NCBI RefSeq assembly: GCF_902804475.1
Contig: NZ_CADCSU010000124.1
Location: forward strand, 1-50,449
DNA length: 50,449 nucleotides
Reading direction: 5' to 3'
Source: Flavobacterium bizetiae
Lineage (GTDB): Bacteria > Bacteroidota > Bacteroidia > Flavobacteriales > Flavobacteriaceae
The position numbers were made by a program, and so were the translations under genes. The first letter of the stretch is position 1. Each line of letters opens with the position of its first letter. The notes beneath the pieces were generated by a model that was not told the DNA's origin, searched no databases, and saw nothing but the letters and a program-made list of their open reading frames with translations. This document shows, one piece after another, positions 7,706 to 16,747 of the stretch.

Positions 7706-8332
7706 TTATGGGACATATGTTATTGTAGACCCTGGAGCTAATCCTACCAGATCGCCATCAGGCTCTCCATTATTAATTGTTTGTTGAGATATATGGGCAG
7801 TTATTTGCCATCTTGCGGTACCCCACCATTTATTAAACACTCCATTATCTAAGTAGCTCGAACCTATATTTAGACATTTAGGTATTTTGACTATTTTATT
7901 AGCTCCACTATATGATGTACCAAAAGTACCATTCGCTAAGGATATGCAGTTTGGGAAATCATATTCAATAATTGAAGAATTTCTGTCAATTTCGCCAAAT
8001 GTAGCTTTCATATTCTTAAAATATAATTTTAAGATTTTAGTTACACTCCAAAAAGCGCCATAGCTAATATTTTCAACCATTCCGTCTAAATCATCATAAA
8101 AAGTCATATATTTATTGCCTTCAAATGCTATTGTTGGAATTGTGTAAGGAGTAGAAATAAAACACTCGACATCTGTATCAACAATCTTAAAAAAACTTAT
8201 TGAGCTTAATGGTATCTGTAGCCTTTGCGCAATAAGTAAAGGAGTGTTTAACTGGTTATCTAAACCTATACCTCCAATTCGCGTGTTTATTTTTGACTTT
8301 GACTTTCCAAAAACATATTTTTTTATACCCAT
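7706..8332 (-). CDS. short fibre-associated protein, MxIKKYVFG adaptor, BspA-like repeats
   Basis: This 208-aa protein starts MGIKKYVFGKSKSKI, the same adaptor as in 6745-7539. The middle part contains successive short units with the phrases YDFPNCISLANGTFGTSYSG and IVKIPKCLNIGSS, which resemble BspA-type leucine-rich repeats that form surface-binding solenoids. There is no signal peptide. Its ATG overlaps the stop codon of the large fibre upstream (TAATG at 8332), so translation is probably coupled and the two products may work together as fibre and tip. The repeat-family call is tentative. Confidence 0.55.
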   Translation of the reverse strand: MGIKKYVFGKSKSKINTRIGGIGLDNQLNTPLLIAQRLQIPLSSISFFKIVDTDVECFISTPYTIPTIAFEGNKYMTFYDDLDGMVENISYGAFWSVTKILKLYFKNMKATFGEIDRNSSIIEYDFPNCISLANGTFGTSYSGANKIVKIPKCLNIGSSYLDNGVFNKWWGTARWQITAHISQQTINNGEPDGDLVGLAPGSTITYVP

Positions 8333-10182
8333 TATACACTTAATATTATTTGGTTGGTATTTCCTAATTTAGTAAGGTTCAAATACTTTTTCTCGGGAGT
8401 AATTTCAGGTTCTCCAAACACCCATTCAATTTGATTTGCCCATTGCCAAGTTAGATTTACACCTTCTAGTGTGATTGCATTAAATGAAAATTCTTCTGTA
8501 TTGATAATAGGCATTCTTACGACACCACTACTTTTAAAAATGATAGTTTGGCCATTCCAATTTTCCTGAATATCTATATCTCCATTTATAATGATTTGTT
8601 TGTCTTTTATTTGAGTCTTTTCTTCTAAATACTCTTTTGTAATTAAAGATTTATTTCCTCCTGAATCAATTATAGTATTTGTTAAAGTAGGAGCAAGTAA
8701 TCTGTTATCAGCTTCTTTTCTGATTGCGATATCTCCGACTCCATTAGCAAATATTGCTAAATTAGCGTCGTTTTGATTCAATCCTTGAACGCCACCTATT
8801 ATTGTATTACCACTTCCTGTAGTTATACCATTATTTCTTTGACCTGTATTAATTGAAATATTATTACTTCCTGTACTATAATTAAGATCTGCATTTGAAA
8901 AAGGTGTTCCAATTAATACATTCCCTGCTCCGGTTGTTAAATTATACCCTGATTGAAATCCAATTGTTATATTATTATCTCCTGTACCTGTTATGGTAGA
9001 ACTAGATCCACTTAACCACCCTAATGATGTATTATAACTACCTAAGGCTCCTGCTGCTGCTGCCGTTCCGACAGCAACATTTCCAGTTCCAGTTAAATTA
9101 TTTACTAAAGCATTTGTACCAATAGCTAAATTATAGCTTCCAGTGGTTAAATATCTTAGAGCTGCTCCACCTATTCCTACATTTTGGGTTCCTGTAGTTA
9201 GGTTCGCAAGTGTAACTGATCCAACCCCTGTGTTATAACTGCCAGTTGTATTTAAAGCTAATACAGATCTACCTATTGCTGTATTTTGAATGGATGTTGT
9301 AGCGTTCATTAAAGCGTTTGATCCTAAGACAGTATTAGTAGCTACAGTACTATTATTTCCCTTGCCTATTCTAATTCCATTTATGAGTTTATCGGCACCT
9401 CCTAATTCTTGTAAAGGAGTATTATCAACTATACCGGATTGGGTTGCTGATACTGGTAAAAATGCAGGGATATCATCTAAAGTAGCTAAAGTTTTTGTTT
9501 CTTCTTCTGTTGTAATTGCAGGCATTAAAACATTTGAGTAGTTCACTGTAGTATCCGGATTCATTCCTAAAGTTGAAAAACGATTTGAATTTAAGTTACC
9601 AAATCCAATACCTTGAGCAAATAAGGCTGTAGTTTCTCCGGTTTTTGAGTTAACAAAATCAATTAGTTCGCTACTTAAGTTTAAGGATGCTATTTTATTT
9701 TCTCCTCTAGTGACAGTGCTTGATTGAGTCATTTCAATGTTTTGTGCATTGATAGTGTTTGTATAAACATCATTATCAGCATAACTTTTAAATAAAGCAG
9801 TGTGAGTTGTTTCATTTCCATTTGACAAAACTTGGTCAAAAGTTAATCCCTCAACGTCTAATATTATATCTCCATTTCCTATTATAGGTTCCCCATTAAT
9901 AGTTTTAAATTCAGGTTTATTAAGCAATTGACTTAAACCAGATTCACTATTCCAGTCTGTGTTTACTTGCGGAGCATGTGCATTTTTATCGGCCAAGTGA
10001 TTATCTAAAACGGTTTTATCTGCTTTGGATAAAAGCAATTCGTCAATTCCTTCAATATCCTTTACAGGAACTTTTTCATATTTATGTCGGAAGGAATCCC
10101 AGGTATCCCAAAATTGAGTTTGTGTTGGTTTTAAACCAGTTTTAAACCATTGTTTTATGGTATTTAATGTTTGTAAAGCCAT
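8332..10182 (-). CDS. tail fibre protein with YadA-like head repeats
   Basis: This 616-aa fibre has three visible parts. Residues 1-115 are the shared adaptor (MALQTLNTIKQWFKTGLKP, WDTWDSFRHK, FKTINGEP). Residues 115-270 are almost the same as in the fibre at 10624-13905. Residues 275-490 hold about a dozen degenerate repeats of the NTAIGxxAL and TTGSxN type, which form trimeric left-handed helices in YadA-like adhesins and phage fibres. The end, from about 560, is a small beta domain closing with LTKLGNTNQIILSV. No signal peptide is present, as expected for a particle component. It probably binds the target cell surface. Confidence 0.82.
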   Translation of the reverse strand: MALQTLNTIKQWFKTGLKPTQTQFWDTWDSFRHKYEKVPVKDIEGIDELLLSKADKTVLDNHLADKNAHAPQVNTDWNSESGLSQLLNKPEFKTINGEPIIGNGDIILDVEGLTFDQVLSNGNETTHTALFKSYADNDVYTNTINAQNIEMTQSSTVTRGENKIASLNLSSELIDFVNSKTGETTALFAQGIGFGNLNSNRFSTLGMNPDTTVNYSNVLMPAITTEEETKTLATLDDIPAFLPVSATQSGIVDNTPLQELGGADKLINGIRIGKGNNSTVATNTVLGSNALMNATTSIQNTAIGRSVLALNTTGSYNTGVGSVTLANLTTGTQNVGIGGAALRYLTTGSYNLAIGTNALVNNLTGTGNVAVGTAAAAGALGSYNTSLGWLSGSSSTITGTGDNNITIGFQSGYNLTTGAGNVLIGTPFSNADLNYSTGSNNISINTGQRNNGITTGSGNTIIGGVQGLNQNDANLAIFANGVGDIAIRKEADNRLLAPTLTNTIIDSGGNKSLITKEYLEEKTQIKDKQIIINGDIDIQENWNGQTIIFKSSGVVRMPIINTEEFSFNAITLEGVNLTWQWANQIEWVFGEPEITPEKKYLNLTKLGNTNQIILSV

Positions 10183-10283
10183 GTTTTTTTATTTAGTTAT
10201 AGATTTTTGTTAAGCAACTATTTTAATTGGTGATAAAGATTTATTTCTGATTTTGATATCTTTTAATCTTGCATTATGTTTTT

Positions 10284-10475
10284 TTATTTTTCTTCTGTAG
10301 AAAATAAGGAAGTAATATTTGGTAATGCTGCTGATAGGAGCAGACCAATTAATTTGATCCTGTTGATGGTTATCAATGATAATCCTGCATCTTGAAGGAG
10401 ATCGAATTTTGTGTCAACTAAGCCTGTTAAAACAATTAAAAGACTAATAATTAGCGTGATTTTTGATTTGTTCAT
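10284..10475 (-). CDS. small two-helix membrane protein, holin-like by context only
   Basis: This 63-aa protein has two hydrophobic stretches: residues 5-20 (KITLIISLLIVLTGLV) and 42-57 (LIGLLLSAALPNITSL), with a charged end STEEK. It lies between two fibre genes in the same direction. Small two-pass proteins in tail loci are often holins or release factors, but no lysozyme is seen nearby and I recognise no family. The gap of 101 bp to the fibre at 10182 contains an in-frame stretch without a start that ends NKSLSPIKIVA, discussed as a possible relic of a companion ORF. Confidence 0.5.
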   Translation of the reverse strand: MNKSKITLIISLLIVLTGLVDTKFDLLQDAGLSLITINRIKLIGLLLSAALPNITSLFSTEEK

Positions 10476-10537
10476 AAGATTAATTTGAGGTTGATTCTTT
10501 TTGTTATAATATTTTAAAGTAATAGAACGTGTTAATG

Positions 10538-10577
10538 TTTTCTACCTCATCCATTGTATAATAAATGAGGTAGAAAA
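10538..10577 (-). repeat. 13-bp perfect inverted repeat inside the fibre operon
   Basis: TTTTCTACCTCAT (10538-10550) and ATGAGGTAGAAAA (10565-10577) are exact reverse complements separated by 14 nt. The hairpin lies between the end of the 1093-aa fibre gene and the 63-aa membrane protein gene. It lacks a clear T-run on the minus strand, so it may be a weak terminator, an mRNA-processing site or a stabilising 3' end. Confidence 0.7.
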
Positions 10578-10623
10578 ATTGTAGTGTAATAACTTTTATA
10601 AGGGTATTTAATTTACAAATTCA

Positions 10624-13600
10624 TTATTGTTTTTCAATCCATGCAGACCAAACTCCGGCTGTTAATGTTCGTATAAAGAACCTGCCTGCTGATGCGGTAG
10701 ATGTGAATGTAATTCTCTGCATTCCGTAATCAGATGCATTGTATCTGAATGTTTCTAAAAAGTAATCACCGGTAGCTCCTGCTATTTGGATGGTATTACC
10801 TGCTATTGTCCTCTGCGAACCAACAGGCGTGCTGTTGAATATGACATCTGATGATTCTGTCAATGCTGCGGCTACGTTGATTCCGTTAGTTGAGATAGTT
10901 CCATTTACCTCTAGTTTACTTCCGTTATATCCTGCTGTTCCTATCGTAACATTGCTATGAAATTGCCCTGTGAACGAAGTTATTGACCTTCCTATAAAAT
11001 TTGTAGCTGTAAGATCTCCATTTTTATTAAGAATTATATTGGTCTCTGGCGGACGAGGAAAGGTATCCATATCAGTTATTTCTATAGTACCAGTTATACC
11101 CAGATTACCGGTTATATTAAGGTCGCCATCTTTAGATTCGTTACCGGTTTTATGTAATACATTGTCGTCATAAACAGATATATCTCCAGTGCCTACAATT
11201 GATTGCCCATTGATGGTTTTGAAATCCTTTGTTGTTGCTAGTGTATAATTTCCTGCTACTGTTGGTGCAGGAAATTTTATATTAGAATCTGAGATTGGTT
11301 CTGTAATAGTTACACTAGTTCTAAATGAACCAGAATTTGTAGATTGAATTAACTCTATTTCGCTATCCTGCATACTTATTTTACTAGCTTTACCGTCTCT
11401 AGAGTCACTAAATCCTATAGAATTAGGAAATAGATAAAAATTTGTTGATTCGCCAGTTTCTGAATCAGTATTGGTAATATCTATTAAATTGTCAATAACA
11501 TTAGCTGAACTATCATTATTCAATGCTTTTTGTAAAGATATGTCGCTAGTGGTAGCTAAATCATATCCTTGAGAATTATAAGGTAATGATGGAAAGTATA
11601 ATTTATTGTCCATATTGATAGGATCTCTAAAACCTACTAATGTACCATTGCCATCTTTAAAGTAACGTAAATACATGCTATCAGGAGACATTAGTAAACT
11701 ACTATAGTTATTAGAAGACTCTAAGGAAGACCCAGATTCAAGGGTTATGCTACCATCTAATTGAGAATAGGTACTATATATTGCTGGATCAGTAACACCA
11801 TCGCTCTCATTAGACCAATGTATTTCCGTGGATTTAGTGGGTCCTGACAATAAATTAATATAGCTATTTTCTCTAGTTGCTGTACTACCATTATCTAGAG
11901 TTTGTTGTAAATTTTGAGACCCTCCTGTAATATCGTCCGTAGTAGCTAAAGTATAATCTGATCCTTTTGTTTTTACAGGCAATTTGAAATTACCAACCCC
12001 TACGCTAAAATCAAAGTCACTTATAACATCCTGTAATACAACGTCAAATTTAGTTATAGAGTTTTTATCATATTCGGTAGATGGAGTTCCTTGTTGCTTG
12101 TCTCTATATACTGTTTTGTCGAATTTTATATCTACAGAATTTGTTTGTAAATTAGAATCTTCATTTAATCTAATGAACTTACCAATAGCAATATTCCCGT
12201 TATCTAATATTTCATCTAAGTTTTGAGAACCACCTTCTGAATGAGCATCCAAATACTCTTTAGTCAACAAAGATTTAGCTCCTCCTGAATCAATTAAATC
12301 ATTTGTCAAAGTAGGAGCAAGCAATCTGTTATCAGCTTCTTTTCTAATTGCTACATTTTGACTACCATCAGCTAATATAATCAGGTTAGAATCATTTGCG
12401 GATAATCCTCTAATATTACCGACCAATGTATTATTACTCCCTGTAGTTACTCCGGTATACCAATAATCCGAAGAAATCGCAATATTATTATTACCTGTAG
12501 AAAACCCTGTACCAGCATTATTGGCATAACTTCCTATTAATACATTCCCACCTCCTGTTGTCAATTGTCCCCCTGATTGATAACCTAAAGTTGTATTATA
12601 ACTACCACTACTTACTGCCGATGTACCATTAGATAAAAAACCTATAGCTGTATTATTAGCTCCTGTAATTCCAGTACCAGCATTAGCACCTATAGCTGTA
12701 TTATTATTGGTTGTAGTAAGTTTAGATAGTGTATTATTACCTATAGCCATATTAAAGTTTCCAGTTGTAGCTCTGCGTAAAGATGAGGCGCCAACTGCTA
12801 TATTTTGATTTCCTGTTGTTAAATCTCCTAAAGCAGAAGCACCTACGGCAGTATTAAACCCAACTCCACTTAATAATTTTGTAAGTGCATTTACTCCTAA
12901 TGCTGTATTACTTGGAGAGGTTTGATTTAACCTTAATGCCCAATTTCCAATAGCAGTGTTGTTATTTGCAGATATATTGCTTAATAATGCTTCAGATCCA
13001 ATAGCTGTATTTGCTGTTCCTGTAGTATTAGAACTTAGTGCTGATAACCCAAAAGAGCTGTTTTCTGGATCATTACCACTTCCTTTACCTATCCTAACTC
13101 CATTTATAAGCTTATCAACTCCCCCCAATTCTTGCAAAGAAGTATTATCAACTATACCTGATTGAGTTGCTGACACTGGTAAAAATGTTGGTATATCATT
13201 TAATGTCGCTAAAGTTTTTGTTTCTCCTTCTTCTGTCATTACAGGCATTAAAACATTTGAGTAGCTTGCTGTGGTAGCTGGATTCATTCCTAATGCAGAA
13301 AAATGATTTGAATTTAAGTTACCAAATTCAACACCTTGAGCAAACAAGGCTGTAGTTTCTCCTGTATTTAAGTTAACAAAATCAATTTGTTCGCTATTTA
13401 AATTTAAAGATGCTATTTTATTTTCACCTCTGGTGGCGGTGCTTGATTGGGTCATTTCAATATTCCGTCCACTAATAGCGTTTGTATAAATATCACTATC
13501 TGCATAACTTTTAAATAAAGCAGTTTGAGTTGTTTCATTTCCATTTGATAAAACTTGTTCAAAAGTTAAACCCTCAACGTCTAATGCTATATCGCCTGTT

Positions 13601-13905
13601 CCTACTATTGGTTCCCCATTAATAGTTTTAAATTCAGGTTTATTAAGTAATTGACTAAAACCAGATTCACTATTCCAATCCGTATTTACTTGTGGAGCAT
13701 GGGCATTTTTATCAGCCAGGTGATTATCTAAAACCGTTTTATCTGCTTTGGTTAAAAGTAATTCGTCAATTCCTTCAATATCTTTTACGGGAACTTTTTC
13801 AAATTTGTGTCGGAAGGAATCCCAAGTGTCCCAAAATTGTTGTTGTGATGGTTTTAAACCGGTTTTAAACCAGTTTTTTATAGTATTTAATGTTTGTATT
13901 GCCAT
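10624..13905 (-). CDS. long tail fibre protein, YadA-like repeats and pyocin-knob-like end
   Basis: This 1093-aa protein is the largest fibre. Residues 1-115 are the shared adaptor (MAIQTLNTIKNWFKTGLKP, WDTWDSFRHKFEK). Residues to about 275 are nearly the same as in the fibre at 8332-10182. Residues 280-510 contain NTAIGxxAL-type YadA-like head repeats. The middle (550-880) has three longer units, each with LDNGS or LDNGN and a TLATT phrase, separated by beta-rich segments. The end, residues about 1020-1093, reads GDYFLETFRYN...AGVWSAWIEKQ and resembles the pyocin-knob type of receptor-binding tip. No signal peptide is present. It probably sets one of the alternative host ranges of the particle. 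Confidence 0.82.
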   Translation of the reverse strand: MAIQTLNTIKNWFKTGLKPSQQQFWDTWDSFRHKFEKVPVKDIEGIDELLLTKADKTVLDNHLADKNAHAPQVNTDWNSESGFSQLLNKPEFKTINGEPIVGTGDIALDVEGLTFEQVLSNGNETTQTALFKSYADSDIYTNAISGRNIEMTQSSTATRGENKIASLNLNSEQIDFVNLNTGETTALFAQGVEFGNLNSNHFSALGMNPATTASYSNVLMPVMTEEGETKTLATLNDIPTFLPVSATQSGIVDNTSLQELGGVDKLINGVRIGKGSGNDPENSSFGLSALSSNTTGTANTAIGSEALLSNISANNNTAIGNWALRLNQTSPSNTALGVNALTKLLSGVGFNTAVGASALGDLTTGNQNIAVGASSLRRATTGNFNMAIGNNTLSKLTTTNNNTAIGANAGTGITGANNTAIGFLSNGTSAVSSGSYNTTLGYQSGGQLTTGGGNVLIGSYANNAGTGFSTGNNNIAISSDYWYTGVTTGSNNTLVGNIRGLSANDSNLIILADGSQNVAIRKEADNRLLAPTLTNDLIDSGGAKSLLTKEYLDAHSEGGSQNLDEILDNGNIAIGKFIRLNEDSNLQTNSVDIKFDKTVYRDKQQGTPSTEYDKNSITKFDVVLQDVISDFDFSVGVGNFKLPVKTKGSDYTLATTDDITGGSQNLQQTLDNGSTATRENSYINLLSGPTKSTEIHWSNESDGVTDPAIYSTYSQLDGSITLESGSSLESSNNYSSLLMSPDSMYLRYFKDGNGTLVGFRDPINMDNKLYFPSLPYNSQGYDLATTSDISLQKALNNDSSANVIDNLIDITNTDSETGESTNFYLFPNSIGFSDSRDGKASKISMQDSEIELIQSTNSGSFRTSVTITEPISDSNIKFPAPTVAGNYTLATTKDFKTINGQSIVGTGDISVYDDNVLHKTGNESKDGDLNITGNLGITGTIEITDMDTFPRPPETNIILNKNGDLTATNFIGRSITSFTGQFHSNVTIGTAGYNGSKLEVNGTISTNGINVAAALTESSDVIFNSTPVGSQRTIAGNTIQIAGATGDYFLETFRYNASDYGMQRITFTSTASAGRFFIRTLTAGVWSAWIEKQ

Positions 13906-14205
13906 GTTTTTTTGTTTTTAAATTATGTGGTTTTAGATTTTGATAAATTCAACATTTGTATTAAATGTTTTATTTTGAATGATTGATTTATTGCGTTGTT
14001 TATATTGATTTTTCAGATCTCTTTTATTTTGAAGTAAGAGTCAGCATCAATGGAATAAATCATCAATATAAAAAGAGGAGTATATTATTAGCTCTATAGT
14101 AGCTAGAACAAATACTAACAAAATGTACCTGTTTTAGGATTTGTATTTTTTAATAACTTCTCATTATTATGTTATTAATTATATTACTTATAATTAGAAC
14201 CAAAT
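13906..14205 (-). other. 300-bp spacer between two fibre genes with a possible companion-ORF relic
   Basis: I see no intact gene, promoter box or strong terminator here. On the minus strand, from about 14026 to 13931, an open stretch without a start codon reads NKRDLKNQYKQRNKSI and ends at a TAA shortly before the fibre start at 13905. It loosely resembles the end of the 41-aa companion ORF at 16087-16212 (SDLKDINFQKQSIN), so it may be a decayed copy. The resemblance is weak. Confidence 0.3.
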
Positions 14206-16074
14206 TTAAGATGCTATAAGGACTTCTGAGATTATCCAACCAAAGGAAGTTTTTTCATACATAAAAGTAGTGTTTCCTGCATAAGCTCTGAAAATAACTC
14301 TATCTCGTGGTCTGGCATTTGGATAAGCTATATCCATTTCAGAGACCGTTTGCCGTGTAGTAAAATTAGTATCTTCTATAAGTACTGATAAATCATCTAA
14401 GGTAGCTAATGTATAAGGCTCGAATCTACTTGGCTTTGCAGGAACTTGCACAATAGTGTGTTTACTTGAATCTCCTTCATCACTTGGTTTTTCAATTTTT
14501 AATAATAATTGACTACCCGAAGTAGATATTCTTCTCAAAAGAGGCGATTCGTTAAATATTCCTACAAAAGATGATCCATTTCCGCCATACTTACTAGAAA
14601 TTCCTGTGAATACTAAACTATCGAGTGCAAGGAAATCTATTCCGACATCATTTATTCCATTTGGACTTGTCAGAGTTGCGCTTGGGCCATTATCTAATGT
14701 TTGCTGTAAATTTTGCTTTTCTAAATCATCTGTGGTAGCTACTGTATAATCACCTTCTGGCTTTGCAGGGAATTTTAAAAGAGAATTTGATATAGGTTCA
14801 GAAAAAGTAACTGTAGTATTTTTAGCAACGGTATACGCATCCTTTATATATGATATATTAGGCTTAGAGTCAAGTATTTGAATAGTTCCCTTTTTATCCG
14901 TAGCGATACTTAGACCTATAAGGTTAATATCATTATTTGTTACAGTTAAACCAGCAAGCAAATCTCCATTTCCTGAACTTAATATTGATTCTCTACTGTT
15001 AGCATTTCCTTCAAATATTGCTATTATTGAATTTCCTTCGTCGATTTCTGCATAACTACCTGTATCTAAAATACTTTGCAAATTTTGAGAATATCCACTC
15101 CCAATAGAACCCACGATAACATTACCAGATGAATCAACTCCTAAACTCCTATCTAATGTACCATTTGGTATAGTTTTTATGTTTAATTTATCTACATACG
15201 TTGTATTAGCTTCTGCACCTGTTATATTAGCACCTAAAACGACAGTATTCTCATTATTAGCAAATGAGTTATTTCCATGAACGAATGAGTATAGACCATT
15301 AGCTTCTGATTCAATACCTCCAGCATGTGAATTATCTCCTAGAGCTATAGTTAGACTACCTTCTGTATGCGAATAATCACCAAACGCTATAGTTAGATTA
15401 CCTTCTGCATGTGAATAATTACCATTGGCAATAGTTTTATAACCTTGAGAATGTGATCCAGTACCAATTGCTTTAGTTGCTTGCCCTTCTGCATGTGAGT
15501 AGGGACCTTCAGCACTTGTTTGATATCCTTCAGAATGTGATGCACTACTACTTGAAACAGTCTCATTCCCTTCCGCATGACTATTATTTCCTGACGATTG
15601 TGTGAATGAGCCTTCGGCATATGAAGCATAGTTACTCGCTGTTGTTTGATGGCCTACAGCCATTGATTTTCCGCCACTAGCATCATTATCACCATCAATT
15701 GTAGTTATCGAATAACTACCTGTACCAGATCTCCATAAAGGTGTAATGTCAAAAACTATATCTCCACCACCTGTCAATGGCTCCCCATTAATAGTTTTAA
15801 ATTCAGGTTTATTAATCAATTGACTAAAACCAGATTCACTATTCCAATCCGTATTTATTTGTGGAGCATGTGCATTTTTATCGGCCAGGTGATTATCTAA
15901 AACGGTTTTATCTGCTTTGGTTAAAAGCAATTCGTCAATTCCTTCAATATCTTTTACTGGAACTTTTTCAAATTTGTGTCGGAAGGAATCCCAAGTATCC
16001 CAAAATTGAGTTTGTGTTGGTTTGAAACCAGTTTTAAACCATTGTTTTATGGTGTTTAATGTTTGTATTGCCAT
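14206..16074 (-). CDS. tail fibre protein with SHAEG-type trimeric repeats
   Basis: This 622-aa fibre starts with the shared adaptor (MAIQTLNTIKQWFKTGFKP, WDTWDSFRHKFEK; residues 1-115). Residues 130-270 contain about ten repeats built on SHAEG, SHSEG or YAEGS followed by xTxA(N/I)GxY, a hallmark of trimeric YadA-like head domains that also occur in phage fibres. Beta-rich segments with LDTGS or LDNGP phrases follow. The C-terminus, residues 555-622, is a small domain with RPRDRVIFRAYAGNTTFMYE. The repeat type and the tip differ from the other fibres. A 41-aa companion ORF ends 12 bp upstream and is probably translated with it. Confidence 0.82.
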   Translation of the reverse strand: MAIQTLNTIKQWFKTGFKPTQTQFWDTWDSFRHKFEKVPVKDIEGIDELLLTKADKTVLDNHLADKNAHAPQINTDWNSESGFSQLINKPEFKTINGEPLTGGGDIVFDITPLWRSGTGSYSITTIDGDNDASGGKSMAVGHQTTASNYASYAEGSFTQSSGNNSHAEGNETVSSSSASHSEGYQTSAEGPYSHAEGQATKAIGTGSHSQGYKTIANGNYSHAEGNLTIAFGDYSHTEGSLTIALGDNSHAGGIESEANGLYSFVHGNNSFANNENTVVLGANITGAEANTTYVDKLNIKTIPNGTLDRSLGVDSSGNVIVGSIGSGYSQNLQSILDTGSYAEIDEGNSIIAIFEGNANSRESILSSGNGDLLAGLTVTNNDINLIGLSIATDKKGTIQILDSKPNISYIKDAYTVAKNTTVTFSEPISNSLLKFPAKPEGDYTVATTDDLEKQNLQQTLDNGPSATLTSPNGINDVGIDFLALDSLVFTGISSKYGGNGSSFVGIFNESPLLRRISTSGSQLLLKIEKPSDEGDSSKHTIVQVPAKPSRFEPYTLATLDDLSVLIEDTNFTTRQTVSEMDIAYPNARPRDRVIFRAYAGNTTFMYEKTSFGWIISEVLIAS

Positions 16075-16086
16075 GATGTTTAATGT

Positions 16087-16212
16087 CTAATTAATTGATT
16101 GTTTTTGGAAGTTGATGTCTTTCAGATCAGACTGATTCATTTGATTTTTATAACTATTCTTGTCGGGAATTTTAGGCATTTTTCTCCTGCCTTTTGATAA
16201 AAGAAAATTCAT
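16087..16212 (-). CDS. short companion ORF of a fibre gene (41 aa)
   Basis: On the minus strand an ATG at 16212 opens a 41-codon frame starting MNFLLSKGRRKMPKIPDK. The ORF at 18821-19012, also directly upstream of a fibre gene, starts MDFLLSTGIRKMPKIPDK, identical at 14 of 18 residues, which shows that this short frame is conserved and real. Both begin about 100-115 nt after the regulon promoter and end 6-12 bp before the fibre ATG. The function is unknown. The placement suggests a fibre chaperone, an attachment peptide or a leader peptide. The C-terminal half is not shared with the paralogue. Confidence 0.65.
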   Translation of the reverse strand: MNFLLSKGRRKMPKIPDKNSYKNQMNQSDLKDINFQKQSIN

Positions 16213-16320
16213 AGTGGTATTTATTTTAATTGATTTGTATTCTTTTGTAGGAAGCTATTTTTAGCGAATAGCTAGTAAGGATATTGTTAAAAAACAATCG
16301 GGATTAGAATTTTGAGGATG

Positions 16321-16384
16321 TAAAAGTACTTCGGAAGTATACAAAAAATGGAAAAATCAGACCTGGTTTTTCGGTAGTTTCAGT
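16321..16384 (-). promoter_or_regulatory. regulon promoter 2 for the long fibre operon
   Basis: On the minus strand the box ACTGAAACTACCGAA (16384-16370) is followed after 41 nt by TACTTTTA (16328-16321). The predicted start of transcription falls about 100 nt before the companion ORF at 16212. The flanks resemble promoter 1 beyond the box (TTTCTACTGAAAC here, TTTCCACTGAAAC there). Together with the terminator at 16440-16490 it accounts for most of the 16213-16747 gap. I see nothing else there. Confidence 0.65.
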
Positions 16385-16439
16385 AGAAAGTAATCTAACT
16401 TTAAAGTATTACAGCTATGATTTCATGTACATTAAAAAC

Positions 16440-16490
16440 AACAAAAAGCCGTTAGCAACAAGAAGATTTTATCCTAGTTACCAACGGCCA
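16440..16490 (-). terminator. terminator of the 16748-18814 fibre gene
   Basis: On the minus strand GCCGTTGGTAAC (16488-16477) can pair with GTTGCTAACGGC (16459-16448), with two G-U or mismatched positions, and is followed by TTTTTGTTGTTTTT. It lies downstream of the stop at 16748 and just upstream of promoter 2, so it separates the two fibre operons. Confidence 0.8.
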
Positions 16491-16747
16491 AATTTGTTTA
16501 AAAAAGTTAAGAGATTTTTTTAATACTGGAGAAATTTTTTCTCTCTTTCTGAGAACGTTTTAGACGGTTGAATTAATACAGTAATCGTTTTTTTTAATAT
16601 TATACTCTAATACTATGTCTTGGAATAAAAAGTAAACACAGGACCCCTTTTTTTAATTCATGTATTACTCTAGCCTCATTTTTATTAAACGACTTATTTT
16701 TGTAAATGATTACTGTTCAAGTATATTGTTCTACATATAAAATTTAT

